A stretch of DNA of 64,000 nucleotides from Dermacentor variabilis (lineage: Eukaryota > Arthropoda > Arachnida > Ixodida > Ixodidae), in assembly GCF_050947875.1 (NCBI RefSeq), contig NW_027460291.1, forward strand, positions 27,180,662-27,244,661, given 5' to 3'. The notes beneath the pieces are model-generated. The model did not search any database. It saw only the letters and a program-made list of their open reading frames with translations, and had not been told where the DNA came from. This document shows, piece by piece, positions 42,387 through 54,358 of this stretch. A program made the position numbers and the translations under genes. Within the stretch, counting starts at the first letter, position 1; the number at the start of each line of letters is the position of its first letter.

Positions 42387-42620
42387 ACCCACCGTGGTTG
42401 CTCAGTGGCTATGGTGTTGAGCTGCTGAGCACGAGGTCGCGGGATCAAATCCCAGCAACGCCGGCCGCATTTCGATGGGGGCGAAATGCGAAAATACCCG
42501 TGTGCTTAGATTTAGGTGCACGTTAAAGAACCCCAGGTGGTCAAAATTTCCGGAGTTCTCCACTACGGCGAGCCTCATAATCAGAAAGTGGTTTTGGCAC
42601 GTAAAACCGCAAATATTATT
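42387..42620 (+). mobile_element. Ruka-like SINE, full length, in the LINE F linker
   Basis: A tRNA-like head (GGTTGCTCAGTGGCTATGG; B box slightly changed to GGGATCAAATCCC) is followed by the body and an ATTATT tail. The 15-bp duplication ATTTCCTTGTTTTCT lies at 42372-42386 and 42621-42635. LINE C has that sequence once (15584-15598 on the other strand), giving the empty site. Confidence 0.93.
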
Positions 42621-42690
42621 ATTTCCTTGTTTTCTGGCGAGTAACCACTTGAAGTAAAAACCGTGTGGTAGGCCTACTCATAGCGATAAC

Positions 42691-45600
42691 ATGTCCTTTA
42701 AATTAGAAAGAGCCTTATGCGTAGCAACGCTCAACATTAGAGGACTTGGGTCTAGGAGGCGACAGTATCAGTTGCGTCGTTTGTTGTTTGAGAATGACGT
42801 TGATATCGCTGCCGTGCAGGAAACGAAAGTCGAGTCCCAAGAGCAGACAGACCGCATGCTTTCGCCTTTCCGCTCCCTATACAATGTATGTGTCAGCCAT
42901 TCGCATGGTACATCTGGTGGCTGCTTGCTTTTTATGAAGAACAGCATTGGTATTGTAGTAGAGTGCTTGCATATTGACGATTTGGGACGTATAAGTGTGT
43001 GTGATTTTTCCTTTTCTGGCGCGAATTGGCGGATTGTTTGTGTATATGTACCAAATAGGGAGCAAGAGCGCAAAATATGTTTCGAAAACCTTGAAGTGCA
43101 CCTGTCGTGTTAGGACAATTATTCTTCTCGGAGATTTCAACTGCGTTTGCATTCCCGAAGATAGGGCAAGCAAAGCGCCGGTGCGTGATTATAGTGCATT
43201 ATTTTTGAATGCACTGATTCGCGAGCGAGAGTTGGATGACGTAGGATATGTGCTTTCTCAGGGCACGCAGTTCACACATTACCAGCTTAGCAGTCAGGCG
43301 AGGCTTGACAGAGCCTACGTGTCTACTGTGCTACTTCCCTTCTGCCGAGATTACAGTGTGAAGGACGTATCTTTCAGCGACCATAGCCTAGTCATGTTCA
43401 CCATCAATAAGAATGAAAAGCAGAGGTTTAGCTGGGACCTGTGGAAATTGAACGACAAGCTACTCGATGCTGACACGTTTGTAGAGTACGTTAAGACTGA
43501 ATTAGAAGAAGTATTCGAGTGTAACATGGGCAGTGTAATTCATACATGGGAGTCTTTTAAAGAAAAAGTAAAAATGAAAGCTATTGAAAGAGCATCTTGT
43601 ATAAAACACCGCCAAATGAAAGAAGAAAATCAGTTGCAGTGCCAGTTAGATTTTTTACTCTGTCAAGAATGTGTGCAACCGGGCATGCGCAATAAAGAAA
43701 TTAAAGATGTGAAAAGAAAGTTGGAGACTATAGACGTAGAAATATACAAGGGAGCTGTGGTGCGCGCACGCGCCCAAAGGCTTCGGTGTGGCGAGAGGCC
43801 CACGATACGTGCGCTGGCAGACGAGAGGAGCTACGCGACTAAAAACGAAATCAAGGCGATAGAATATCAAAACGTCGTCACAAGCGATAAAGCAATAATT
43901 GAACAAGCGTTTGTGGAACATTATCGCGAATTATTTGGAAGCATAAAACAGGGCAGTAGCACATTCAAAGACGAATTCTTATCACTTATGCCGCAACACG
44001 ACGACGACATAAAGGCAAGCTTAGAGGCACCTATCACCGTCAAAGAAATTGAAAAATCAATTGAAAAAATTACCTCTGGAAAGACACCTGGTCCAGATGG
44101 CCTAAGCGCAGCTTTCTATAAGAAATTTAAAAGCCCTGTGTCAGCAGCCTTATGTGAAGTTTTGCACGAGGCATATGAAAAGAAAGAATTACCAGGGTCC
44201 TTCCGCAGATCACACATTGTGTTCATTCCCAAAACAACAGACCCCGCGAAACAGCAATTTATTCGATCGTATCGGCCCATAACCTTGGCCAATGTTGATT
44301 ATAAACTGTTTATGGGTGTGTTGGCCAGGCGACTTCAAACTGTTATTAAAGAAATCATAGGGCCCCATCAGACCTGCGGCATCAAAGGTAGATGTATAAC
44401 TACCAATATTCACGTTGCAAGGAATATTTTAGAATGTTGTGAAGATATTAGAGTAGGGTAGCGATGCTACAAATCGATCTCGAGAAAGCCTTTGACCGCG
44501 TGAGTCACGAGAACCTTTTGTGCATCCTCGACTACGTAAAACTGGGATCCGTGGTTTCGGAGGGGGTACGAATGGCATACACTGGATGCACTACGAGGAT
44601 TGTAGTGAACAAACAGCTGAGCGAAAGCATTCAAGTCTTATCAAGCGTAAAACAAGGATGTCCTGCGTCAACATTACTTTTCGCTCTCTACCTAGAGCCT
44701 CTTTGCCAAAAAGTGCTTCAGAATGAACGAGTTCGTGGATTCCGCTTGATGACCGCGGAAGTCAAAGTGCTTACTTATGCGGATGATATCGCAGTGTTCT
44801 GTGATGATCAAGAAAGTGTGAGAGTGGCAGTAAATGATGTGAAGGCATTCTGTGGGTGCACTGGTAGTAGAATTAATTGGAATAAATGCCTCGGTATGTG
44901 GCATTAAAGTTGGCGAAGTACACCCTCATTGTTTGAGAATGTCACGTGGACGGTGACGCCTGATAAGTATCTAGACGTACCACTCCAACACTACCGGGAC
45001 ACAACAGAATATTGGAAGAATGAACCGGAGAACCTACGCGAGAAGACCCAAAAATAGGGTGGCCGAGAATTTTCAATGTTTACGCGTTCAACTGTGTGCA
45101 ACATATTTCTTGTTTCCGGAGTGTGGTATGTTCTTCAAGTGTTATCTATGACACGTAATGCAGTTCAAAAGCTATACAGAGTGATGGCAGTATTTGTTTG
45201 GAGTTCTACGTGGGAAAGAACCAGTCGCACAAATTTGGTTCGATCTGTGCGCAGTGGGGGGCTTGGCCTAGTCCACCTTTTCTTGCGGCAGATCGTGGCT
45301 AGGTTTATTTTCTTACGCGATCAAAGCGATTGCTTCTTGAGAACAGTGTTACATGTGCGATTGTCGAATAATTTGCCAGAATTTATTGTTTCAACGGTCA
45401 ATGTCGAACAAAGACGGCCAAGGGGTTATGTGCGTGAAATTATTGGTGCTTTCGAAATCCTAAAAGTACGCTTTTCAATGGAGTATCTCTCTGAGGTGAC
45501 GCGTTATATAATATAAATTATATAAAGATCTTGTAGAAACCATGTTGCCGCTTCCTGTATACCGATCATTGTACTCAAGAGGTCCAGGGGACGATGTTTT

Positions 45601-46021
45601 AGGAAGAGTTAAAAGGATGCCTGTACGACCATCAGTAAAAACGTTCTTTTTCAAGCTACATAGTGGCACACTCCCTACAAAACCTTGGCATTGGCAACCT
45701 TGGCAACCAGAAAAGGGCATTTTTGTGGCCTGGTCAGTGGCCTGCATCATCTGCAAAAAGCCGGAGACAGTTGAACACATATTTCTGGATTGTAGTGATG
45801 CAGTCTTTCTCTGTGAAATCCTCCAGAGGACTTTCAAGAAAGACTTGCCCATTACCCCGTACGGCATTCGTTTTCTGCCTGTCAAGAACGTAGGGGGTGT
45901 GCCCTACGACACGTTCATGGCACTAGTACTCCACAGCGTGTGGAGGACGCGGATGGCCGTGCGCAACGAGGACCTGAATTCGCGACCGGCACGAGGGTAT
46001 TTCATTGAGAGTGTAGAATAA
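42691..46021 (+). pseudogene. LINE F ORF2, endonuclease-reverse transcriptase with frameshifts
   Basis: The ATG at 42691 gives MSFKLERALCVATLNIRGLG. The endonuclease shows AVQETKVES, LLGDFNCV, ARLDRAYV and FSDHSLV. A frameshift at about 43113 (HLSC) breaks it. RT fingers: TSGKTPGPDGLSAAFYK, SYRPITLANVDYK, QTCGIKGR. A frameshift near 44,455, shared with LINE C, precedes LQIDLEKAFDRVSHENLL. The palm has SVKQGCPASTLLF and TYADDIAVFC. Further stops lie near 44,906 and 45,056. The thumb and zinc motif CIICKKPETVEHIFLDC follow after another break at about 45,515. Catalytic aspartates remain. Confidence 0.9.
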
Positions 46022-46210
46022 TTGGGAGAAGTGTACACAGTTCAAACGGAAAAGCCTGAGTGGTGCCCCCTTTTAGGGGAACTATCTGTGATGAAACAAC
46101 TGCGTTTTCAACCCCTCACGTGCTGAAAGTGGTGTGACAGCACTTTTAAAAGTGACAATGCACTGTATCTACTTTTGTTGTATGCCACGCAGGCAATAAA
46201 AAAAAAAAGC

Positions 46211-46282
46211 AGCGGAGTGGCGCAGCGGAAGCGTGCTAGGCCCATAACCCAGAGGTCCGTGGATCGAAACCACGCCCTGCTA
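46211..46282 (+). tRNA. tRNA-iMet: Degenerate iMet tRNA copy
   Basis: The acceptor AGCGGAG pairs poorly with CCCTGCT, and CTAGGCCC replaces CTGGGCCC. CAT is retained. It abuts the LINE F tail. Confidence 0.73.
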
Positions 46283-46478
46283 CACGTTTCCTTTATTTTA
46301 TTTTAGTCCCATTTAGCAGAAAGAGCATATCAGCGCAGCAGTTTGGTGTCTTACAGGCCTAATTGCACTCCGAGAAATGCTCTCTTGTGCTACGCGCTCG
46401 TGTTTCTCTCCCTAAAAAAAAAAAAAGACTACTCTCGTTTATTACAAATATAAACAAATTTACATAGCATGCCGGGGC

Positions 46479-46550
46479 AGCAGAGTGGCGCAGCGGAAGC
46501 GTGCTGGGCCCATAACCAAGAGGTCCGTGGATCGAAACCACGATCTCCTA
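46479..46550 (+). tRNA. tRNA-iMet: Degenerate iMet tRNA copy
   Basis: The anticodon stem is broken on the 3' side (ATAACCAAG) and the acceptor 3' strand reads ATCTCCT, as at 34301-34372. Likely a pseudogene. Confidence 0.72.
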
Positions 46551-46788
46551 CACGTTCCTTTCATTTCATTTTGGTCCCAATTAACAGAAAGAGCATATCA
46601 GCGCAGTAATTTGGTGTCTTGTAGCCCTAATTGCCCTCCGAGACGTACTCTCTTGTGCTACGCGCTCGAGTTTCTCGCCCTAAAAGAAAGACTCCTCTCG
46701 TTTATTACAAATATAAACAAACTTACATAGCATGCCGGGGCAGCAGAGGGGCGCGATTATGCTTCCGGCCACCGAGCGTAACGGACGC

Positions 46789-48199
46789 ATGATGTCGGGC
46801 TCCGTAGGGGCGGCTTCAGCAGCCCTGTCTGGCCGCGGAAACAGGACGATGGACGAGGAGGGCACCTACCAAGTTTTTTTTCCAGGTCTGCCAACAGGTC
46901 GTTATGTTTTAAAAACAGTTTTTTTGCACGCTGATATTACGGCCCGACCGTACCGGATTGAAGATTTCCGTGACGCATTGGCACAGCATTCGCTTCTTCA
47001 GGATGTTATCGCCCTGGGGGCGTATCGCATGAGCCATGTCTGGGCTATTACTTTCAAGGACGCGGACGCGGTAAAGAAGATCTCGAGCATCGGGGAGCTG
47101 CGTGTAAAAAGCCGACGCTGCCTGTTGATTGACCCGGCGAACCAGGACGTTCGACTGAAGCTCCACTGGCTTCTACACAATGTGCCTGATGAGAAAGTGC
47201 GTGTCGCCTTTGCGCGCTATGGAAAAGTTACCGAAGTAGGCCGGGAGCGCTGGCGTGTGCAAGGTATGACAGAGAAGGGCTCAACTACCCGGCTCGTCAC
47301 CCTGAAGTTGAAAGCGTGCGTGATGTTGGATAACTTGCCGCACCAGCTGAGCGTTGGCGGTGAGTTGGCGCTTGTTGTGGTGCCAGGTCGACCCCCGCTG
47401 TGCCTTCGGTGTCGCGGTACGGGCCACATCCGCAAGGAATGTCGAGTCTCGCGTTGCGAAATCTGCCGACGCTACGGGCACGAAGAAGACCAGCGTACTC
47501 GCACTTACGCGAGCATTGCATGCCCCAGAACCAGTGAGGACTCGGCTGAGATGCTGATGGACGAGACGGATGCGGAGGAAGCAGCCCGTGCAGGTGGACA
47601 ACCACAGCGAGATACTCAGCCATCGTTCACGACTCTGATGAAGCAGAAGGCGGGGCCCTCCCGCGCAACGGGTGGTAGTGGACAGGCGCAGCATAATCCT
47701 GAACAGGATGACTTTGACAAGGTGAAGGAGGCGGCGAAAGCCGCGGTCACCAAAGTAAGGAACGTGGAGACCCCCGACATTGATACCTTGGAGACGAACC
47801 AGGAAGCTCTGAGCACCATGGCTGCGAAACATCCGCATGAAGAAAGCGTCGACGTGAAGCTGCAGCCTGTCGGTGGCGGCGATGAGCCTCCGCCGAAGGC
47901 AGGGGGATTGTCAAAAGCGTGGCAGTTTGGGCGAGTTGGTATGTCATAACTGTTTAAGGCTAGTAGCGCCGCTCAGGACGAGCAAAAAAGGAAAGAGGTA
48001 GGGGTAATCAAAGGGAGCGGAAAACAGGGTGAGCGCTCACCCTGTTTTCCGCTCCCTTTGATTACCCCTACCTCTTTCCTTTTTTGCTCGTCCTGAGCGG
48101 CGCTCCTAGCCTTAAGCAGGGGGATTGAGACGCTCGACTTTAAAACCGCGGCCGAACCTTCCGGCCGACACGCGGAAGGCGGGGAAACTGCCTCCGTAG
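46789..48199 (+). pseudogene. LINE H ORF1 interrupted by a hairpin insertion
   Basis: The ATG at 46789 (MMSGSVGAASAAL) opens a frame almost identical to LINE D/E ORF1, with the knuckle CLRCRGTGHIRKEC and a second knuckle that has lost its last Cys (CEICRRYGHEEDQR). The 205-bp insertion at 47911-48115 cuts the acidic tail just before the conserved C-terminal basic segment, which resumes at 48128 and ends at 48197-48199. The interrupted frame ends early, at 47949. Confidence 0.87.
47911..48115. mobile_element. Fold-back insertion with an 81-bp-arm palindrome
   Basis: The 205-bp insert is flanked by a 12-bp duplication, GCAGGGGGATTG (47899-47910 and 48116-48127). LINEs D and E lack it. The first 43 bp are unique. 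The remaining 162 bp form a palindrome with no spacer, centred at 48034/48035, with 81-bp arms and a single mismatch (47964 against 48105). No protein is encoded. I do not recognise the family; the duplicated target shows that it arrived as an insertion. Confidence 0.88.
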
Positions 48200-48334
48200 T
48201 AGCACATGGTCCTGGTCGGTTTCAGCGCCGGTTGTGGGTCGACCGGTGTCAATAGGCTCTCGCAGCCGTGAGGAAGGCTACGTCATCCATGAAGGTAGGC
48301 ACCATGCGGATAGAGGCGTTTCCTCTTTTAACAC

Positions 48335-51063
48335 ATGGCTTTTAATCTTATTACTCTACTTCGAGTTGCGACCTTGAATTTCAGAGGGTTGGGAGCAAGA
48401 AGGCGACAATACCAGCTTAATCGCCTGCTTCTGGATAACCATATTGACATAATTGCAATACAAGGGTCGAAAATAGAGAGCCAAGAGCACACTGACCGCA
48501 TGGTGTCTTCCTTTCAAGCAAACTTTCATGTGTGTGTCTGTCATTCCGTTGGGGCGTAGGGTGGGTGCCTTGTATTGATCCGTAAGGCGTTAAGACTAAA
48601 CGTAGAGACTGTATTTGCATGCTCAAGTGGTCGCCTTTTGACTGCTGATTTCATTTTTTCGAATTTATGGTGGCTAATTGTTTCTGTATATGTTCCCAAT
48701 GTAGAAAGTGAGCGTAAATTTTTCTTTGAATCCCTTGAGCCATGGTTAATAGGCGACAAGTGTTTGTTCGTACTGGATGATTTCAACTGTGTGTGCGCCG
48801 CAGTTGACAGAGTGAAGTGTAGGCCGCTGAGAGACAAGAGCTCTGTAGTGCTGAACACTTTTGTCCATAAGTATGGTCTCGAGGATGTTGACAATGTGTT
48901 CTCCACTGGGACCCACCGAGAATACACGCACATTCAGTGGGCGAGCCATGCGAGACTTGACAGGATGTATGTATCTGTCGATCTTATGCGGCCATGCTCT
49001 AGCTATGACGTTAAACCTATGCCTTTCAGTGATCATTGCCTCGTGAGTGTGACTTTAGGTATGAAGGGCAGAAAATCACGCTTTAACTGGTGCTTATGGA
49101 AACTAAACACAAAGCTTTTGGAGGATGAAGGGTTCATTATCCAAGCTATACAACCTGCTAGACGCTCAACCAGCTAGTTTTGCAAATGAATGGGAGGTGT
49201 TCCAAGAGTGGGCAAAATGAAAGCGACAGAAAGAGCAGCGTGGCTCGTTATAAAGAGAAAGAAAAAGAAAGAAATGAACGGCCAACTTGAATGGATGCTG
49301 AGCATGGAAAGTAGCGCGCCGGGAACTTTCACGAAAGAAACACGGGAAGTCAAATGCCAGCTCGAAAGAATTGACGCCTACAGATACAGAGCCGCAGTCA
49401 TACGCGCAAGGTCTGAAAAATTGTGGGCTGGACAAACGCCAACAAAACGAGCGCTATCAGACGAGAAAAGATACACTTGCCAGAAAGAAATTAGGAGCAT
49501 CCGATATGACCGCCGGACTTCGGAAGATGCGAGAGACATTCAGAGCGCTATAGCCGAACATTTCACGGAACTTTTTAGCAATAAGATCGACACAATAGAA
49601 GGGTTTCATGTAGACTTTCTAGATGAAACACTAGATGACGAAATTAAGGAATGCCTGGAACTGCCTATAACTTTACGGGAGATAGAAAAAGCAATAGATG
49701 ACCTACCATCTGGGAAAGCTCCTGGGCCAGATGGCCTAAGGGCGGCCTTTTATAAAACATTTTAGCTTCCTGTTACACAGTGCATGCTCCATGTGATAAC
49801 TGAGGCTTATGAACGCAAACAGGTTCCATTGTCTTTCAATACGTCCCACATCATTCTAATTCCCAAGACTGATGATCCGAAAGAACGATTGTTGGTGGGG
49901 TCATATCGACCGATTAGTCTCAACAACGTCGACTACAAAGCATTTATGAAGGTTCTAGCAAAAAGACTGCCGTCTGTGATCACGAACCAGACGTGTGGAA
50001 TTAAAGGCCGTAGCATCACCACAAATATACATGCTGCACGCAGCGTATTAGAGTGTGTTGATGCAGTTGGCGGTCAGATAGCAATGATACAGCTCGGCTC
50101 GACGTGGCGAAAGCGTTTGACCGCGTCTCCCACGAAATTCTTTTTTCCATCCTGGAACATCCCAAACTAGGCCACGTTATAGTATGACATTTTAACGCCC
50201 TCTACAAGAACTATAGATCCCGCATTATAGTTAACGGCGATCTCACTGACAAACTTGCTGTACGTTCTTCAGTAAGACAGGGATGCCCGCTTTACCCTTG
50301 CTTTTCGCAGTGTATTTGTAGCCGCTATGCCTGGCAATTATCAACTCTGACCTTATTTCAGGTTGCAGACTGAAGTCATCACACGTGAAAGTACTCGCGT
50401 ATGCTGACGATATAGCGGTGTTTTGCGCTGATAGACAGAGCATCTGTGAAGTCACGAGTCTGGTCGAAAAATTCTGCGCTCAGACTGGAAGTCAGGTCAA
50501 TTGGGGAAAAAGTTCCGGTTTTTGGCATGGCAAATGGGACGTAACACCGGGATGTTTTTCTGGGCTTCGACGGTCCACCTTGCCAACGCGGTATCTAGGA
50601 GCACCTCTGGATTGTTATCGGGATCCCAGCTCGTACTGGAATGACGCAACTTCGAGAATGAAAGAGAAAGTGGTCGCGGGGCAAGGGAGACAGCTATCAA
50701 TGTTTTCCCGTGCCTGTATCTGTAATGTCTTCTTGATTTCGAAGCTCTGGTATGTCATGATTGTGCTGTGTGCGACACGAAGAGCTATTCAAAAATTGCA
50801 TCGTGTTTTTGTCGTTTTTATTTGGGCGTCCACCTGGGAAAGAACCAGCCGAACTAACCTGTTTGTTTCCGTTAAAGGCGGAGGCGTTGGCCTGGCGCAT
50901 ATTATTTTGCGTCAAGTGGTCTCGCGATTTATGTTTTTGCGTGATCAAAGTGATCCCTTTCCAAGAACTATTATGCAAGTGCGCCTACAGAGACTGCTCC
51001 CTGGAAGGGTAGTCTCCTGTGATAACATGTGCGGTGCTGTGACAGGATACTGGCGAGAGGTTC
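48335..51063 (+). pseudogene. LINE H ORF2, endonuclease-RT with many breaks and missing C-terminus
   Basis: It starts MAFNLITLLRVATLNFRGLG. TAG follows CHSVGA as in D and E. The endonuclease has VLDDFNCV, HARLDRMYV and FSDHCLV. The linker has frame breaks near 49,177 and 49,765. The RT has SGKAPGPDGLRAAFYK, SYRPISLNNVDYK, QTCGIKGR, a decayed first palm motif (the aspartate block is frameshifted near 50,100), SSVRQGCPL, AYADDIAVFC, and the thumb to FLRDQSDPFPRT. Zinc region and 3' UTR are absent because of the junction at about 51,063. Confidence 0.87.
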
Positions 51064-54000
51064 GTCCAAGGCACGAAGATACCCTTCTGCTCTAACCACG
51101 GTTTAACGGGCAGAGTTCCGGTGTGCAAGTAAAAGAAGAACGTTTGCACCGTGGAAAGTACTGGCATCCGCTTCACCCTTTTCAGTACGTCTTTGCCTGC
51201 TCCTGTTGACAACATGGTGCGATACAGTGGTTCTGGCATACATGCATCAACAACGTCTTTGTACAGTTTGTTTCGTGTGACATTGCTTAGATACTGTAAT
51301 GAGAACCGTGCCGCGAGGAACTCGTAAGACCAGACGACTGCTCACAGGAAGCCTCGTACTTTCGGCCAATCAACCCGATCAGACGACACAATAAACGTTG
51401 GCACTACGTCACACAATCGCATTTGAATCACAGTACGTAGGAAAGCATTGCTTTGCTCTCGCAGAAAGATAAATCTGGACACTACATGTTTTAGAAACAA
51501 ATGCGCCAAGCACAGTCCGCCAATTTTCACTGACCGGAATAAATATGTACGGCTTGTACGTTCCCAACTTGAGCCCCATATATACACTGCTAGCACCCTG
51601 TGGAGTCTTTGAATGCTTGCTCTCGTCGCACACAGTACTTGCAGAACGTACCAAATCTTGGCTACAAGAAAATGGTTACATACCATTGACCTTGCAAATA
51701 TAGATAAGTCTCTCCCTCCAAATTTGGTCGATTTTTCTTTTATTTGTTCCGCTTCATTTCTCCAATAATCACTAGTGTTTTGTAGTGATTTAAAGGCACC
51801 CCAAGGTATCTCGTTGGCGAAACCGTCCACTGCATGCTTTCAGAGACGTCCGGGGCATCGTTCCAATCCCCATGCCAAAAGCCCAAAGATTTGCTCCAGT
51901 TGATAACGCTTCCGGTCACTTTACAAAAACTCTTCGCCACACTGATGGCATTCCTGACACTTTCTTGGTCAGAACAGAAAACTGCAAATCGTCAGCGTAC
52001 GTAAGTAGCTTAATCTCGCTTGTGCTCAACCTAAAAGCTTGTATTGCACTCGGTGACATGATTTTCAAACACAAAGGCTCCAGGTACAGCGCGAAGAGTA
52101 AAGCAGACAAAGGGCATCCTTGGCTAACAGAGGACTTTATCTGGAAACTGGCAGTTAATGATTTAATTTTAATCCTGCTAGAAATGTCTGCGTAACACAT
52201 TTCTATACCTTCTGATAGGACCTTCCAGACATTGATGTGTTCTAGAATGTTGAAAAGGACTTTATGCACAACTCTGTCGAATGCCTTCTCTAAATCCAGT
52301 TGTACCATGGCGACCTTCCCACAGTACGCATCACAGCACACCAGGGCGGTTCTAGCCACGTGTATGTTTGTTACAATGGACCTTCATTTTATGCCACAAG
52401 TCTGATGCGGCCCCACAAGCCTGGTTATAACACTTTGCAGTCTCTTACCCATAACTTTAGCGAAGATCTTGTAGTCCGTGTTCGTTAGAGTTATCGGTCG
52501 ATACGCTCGTACAGAGAGCAAGGTAGCTGGATCCTGTGTTTTTAGAAAAAGTACAACACGGCTCTGCCTGAAAGAAGGAATCAACTTCTTTGTTCTGTAT
52601 GCCTGCTTAATTACGTTATGCAGGACAACTGATATCTCCGTTTTAAAAGCCTTGTAGAATTCTGAGCCAAAACCATCAGGGCTTGGCGATTTCCCTGCAC
52701 TCAATTCACATATTGCCCCCTCAATTTCTGCAACGCTGATTGGCGCTTCGAGATTCGTTTCAACTTCTGCTTCATGTTTTGGTATGTGTCTCAAGAATTC
52801 GCTTTGAAAACCTTCCACAATCTGTCGTTCGTGGCCAACTAAATTGCCATAATAATCATCAAATGCGCGTCGTGTCAGTTCCTCGTCTTGCACAACTTCA
52901 TCTCTGTACCTTATCGCTTTTATTTCGTTGCGCGACGCATAGCTTTTTTCATCTGATAGAACGCGTTTGGTCGGGGTTTCACCCATATACATTTCTTCCG
53001 CACGCGCTCGTACAACTGCGCCCCTGTACTTTTCTGTATTAATAATTGCTAGTTTTCCATTAATTTCTTTTATTTCTCTGGCAAAGTTACCCGGGGCTGT
53101 AGCTTCTGCATTCAAATAAAAAATCAAGCTGGCTTTGGAGCTCAGTTTCTTCTTTGTTTTGCTTCCTCCGGAATGCCCCGGCTCTTTCGATGGCTGAGAT
53201 TTTTGCGTTTTCCTTAAAATGTTCCCATGCCTCCGCATAACACTCCGGTTCATTTGCCAGTAGGTCTCCAATTTTTCCTGTTGTTTCCTTTATATATACC
53301 TCATCACTGAGGAGTTTAACATTGCATTTCCACAGCTGCCAGTTAAATTTCGCCGGTTTCCTCGGACCTAGCGCAAACACAACCAAACTATGGTCGCTAA
53401 AGGAAACGTTTTTATGTTATACTTATTGCACACGGGTACCAAATCTCCAGAAACATGAATACGATCTAATCTAGCGTGGCTGTCCCCCTGGTAGTGGGTA
53501 AACCGAGGCAATGTGCCATTTGACAGGAAGCACCCTACATCTTCTAACAGGTGACCTTCAGTCAGCGCATTTAGTACTGACACACTCGCATCTCGTATCT
53601 GTGCTTCTCTTCTCCTGTCTTCTACTCTGGATACGCAATTAAAGTCACCCATCATTATAATTGCCCCGTCATATTTCAGATAATGTTCAACACTTTCAAA
53701 AAACAATCTGCGCTCACTTGGTGCATTTCAGGAATGTAAACAAACTTTTCGGAACTTCTGGGCTTTCAACGTTATGTCACATACAAGAAGTCGTCCAGTG
53801 TCACACGCGTGCACACTATCAACAGACATGCCTGTTGAGTGCTTCAAGAACAGCGCACAACCACCGGCTATACCTACTGCATGCGCAACGCATACATTGT
53901 AGTACGCCCTAAAAGGTTCAACCATGCGGTTTGCTCCTTCCTGACTTTCGATCTTCGTTTCCTGTATGGCAATTACGTAGAATTCATTTTCCATAAAAAG

Positions 54001-54090
54001 TCGACTCAGTTGGTATTGTTTTCTCCGTGTCGACAGGCCCCGCACGTTAAGTGCGCCTACATAAAGAGGCGTTTGGAGAGTAACTGCCAT
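51064..54090 (-). pseudogene. LINE J ORF2, endonuclease-RT with frameshifts, C-terminus missing
   Basis: The ATG at 54088-54090 gives MAVTLQTPLYVGALNVRGLS. The endonuclease has AIQETKIES, MMGDFNCV and HARLDRIHV, with a frameshift near 53,720 and another at the FSDH site near 53,390. Linker breaks lie near 53,100-53,270. RT motifs are SAGKSPSPDGFGSEFYK, AYRPITLTNTDYK, QTCGIK, LDLEKAFDRVVH, SVSQGCPLSALLF and TYADDLQF; the base order just after YADD is disturbed, near 51,985. Thumb and VYIWGSSWERTSRTYLF follow. A frameshift near 51,340 leads to the final LPVKPWLEQKGIFVPW segment at the junction. Confidence 0.87.
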
Positions 54091-54358
54091 TTTTTTTTAT
54101 AATCACAAACCGCATAGTATCCCTTGCTTATCACAAGACGGCAAAACACTCACATTGTTATAGAAAATCCCAGACGTTCCCGCCATTTTGATTAGAATTA
54201 AGACTTCGCCGTGACGATGTCAACGCACTGTCTTTCCGGTCCCTCCCGCTGATAGTGTCCGGTTGGAAAAAAAGGAAGGCTCGACACCTTTTCACGTCGC
54301 CGGCGGGGCAGGCGGTTTCCGCTCGGGACGTGGCTCGAGCGGTATTTTCGGTGCGGTT

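Larger units (their letters stand above)
40984..46208 (+). mobile_element. LINE F, full-length iMet-targeted LINE (sister of C)
   Basis: It begins after GCAGCAGAGTGGC with the same AGTATATC start as LINE C and ends CAATAAA plus A-tail before GCAGCGGAGTGG. It contains a Ruka-like SINE in the ORF1-ORF2 linker (42387-42620). It lacks the TTAA element of LINE C and so shows that site empty. Confidence 0.92.
46209..46754 (+). repeat. iMet array segment between LINE F and LINE H
   Basis: Two tRNA units 268 bp apart, spacer with oligo(A), and the target copy GCAGCAGAGGGGCGC (46740-46754) upstream of LINE H. Confidence 0.9.
46755..51063 (+). mobile_element. LINE H, iMet-targeted LINE truncated at an inverted junction
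   Basis: It belongs to the same subfamily as D and E by ORF1 and endonuclease, but retains the RT region they lack, so it represents the undeleted form. It carries a 205-bp hairpin insertion in ORF1. The 3' part ends abruptly near 51,063, after a TGYWREV-type motif, where LINE J begins on the other strand. No tail or tRNA follows. Confidence 0.88.

Noticed and set aside
46789..47949. LINE H ORF1 as an intact shorter protein
   Set aside because: Its C-terminus runs into the hairpin insertion and ends by chance; the normal tail resumes after the duplicated target.
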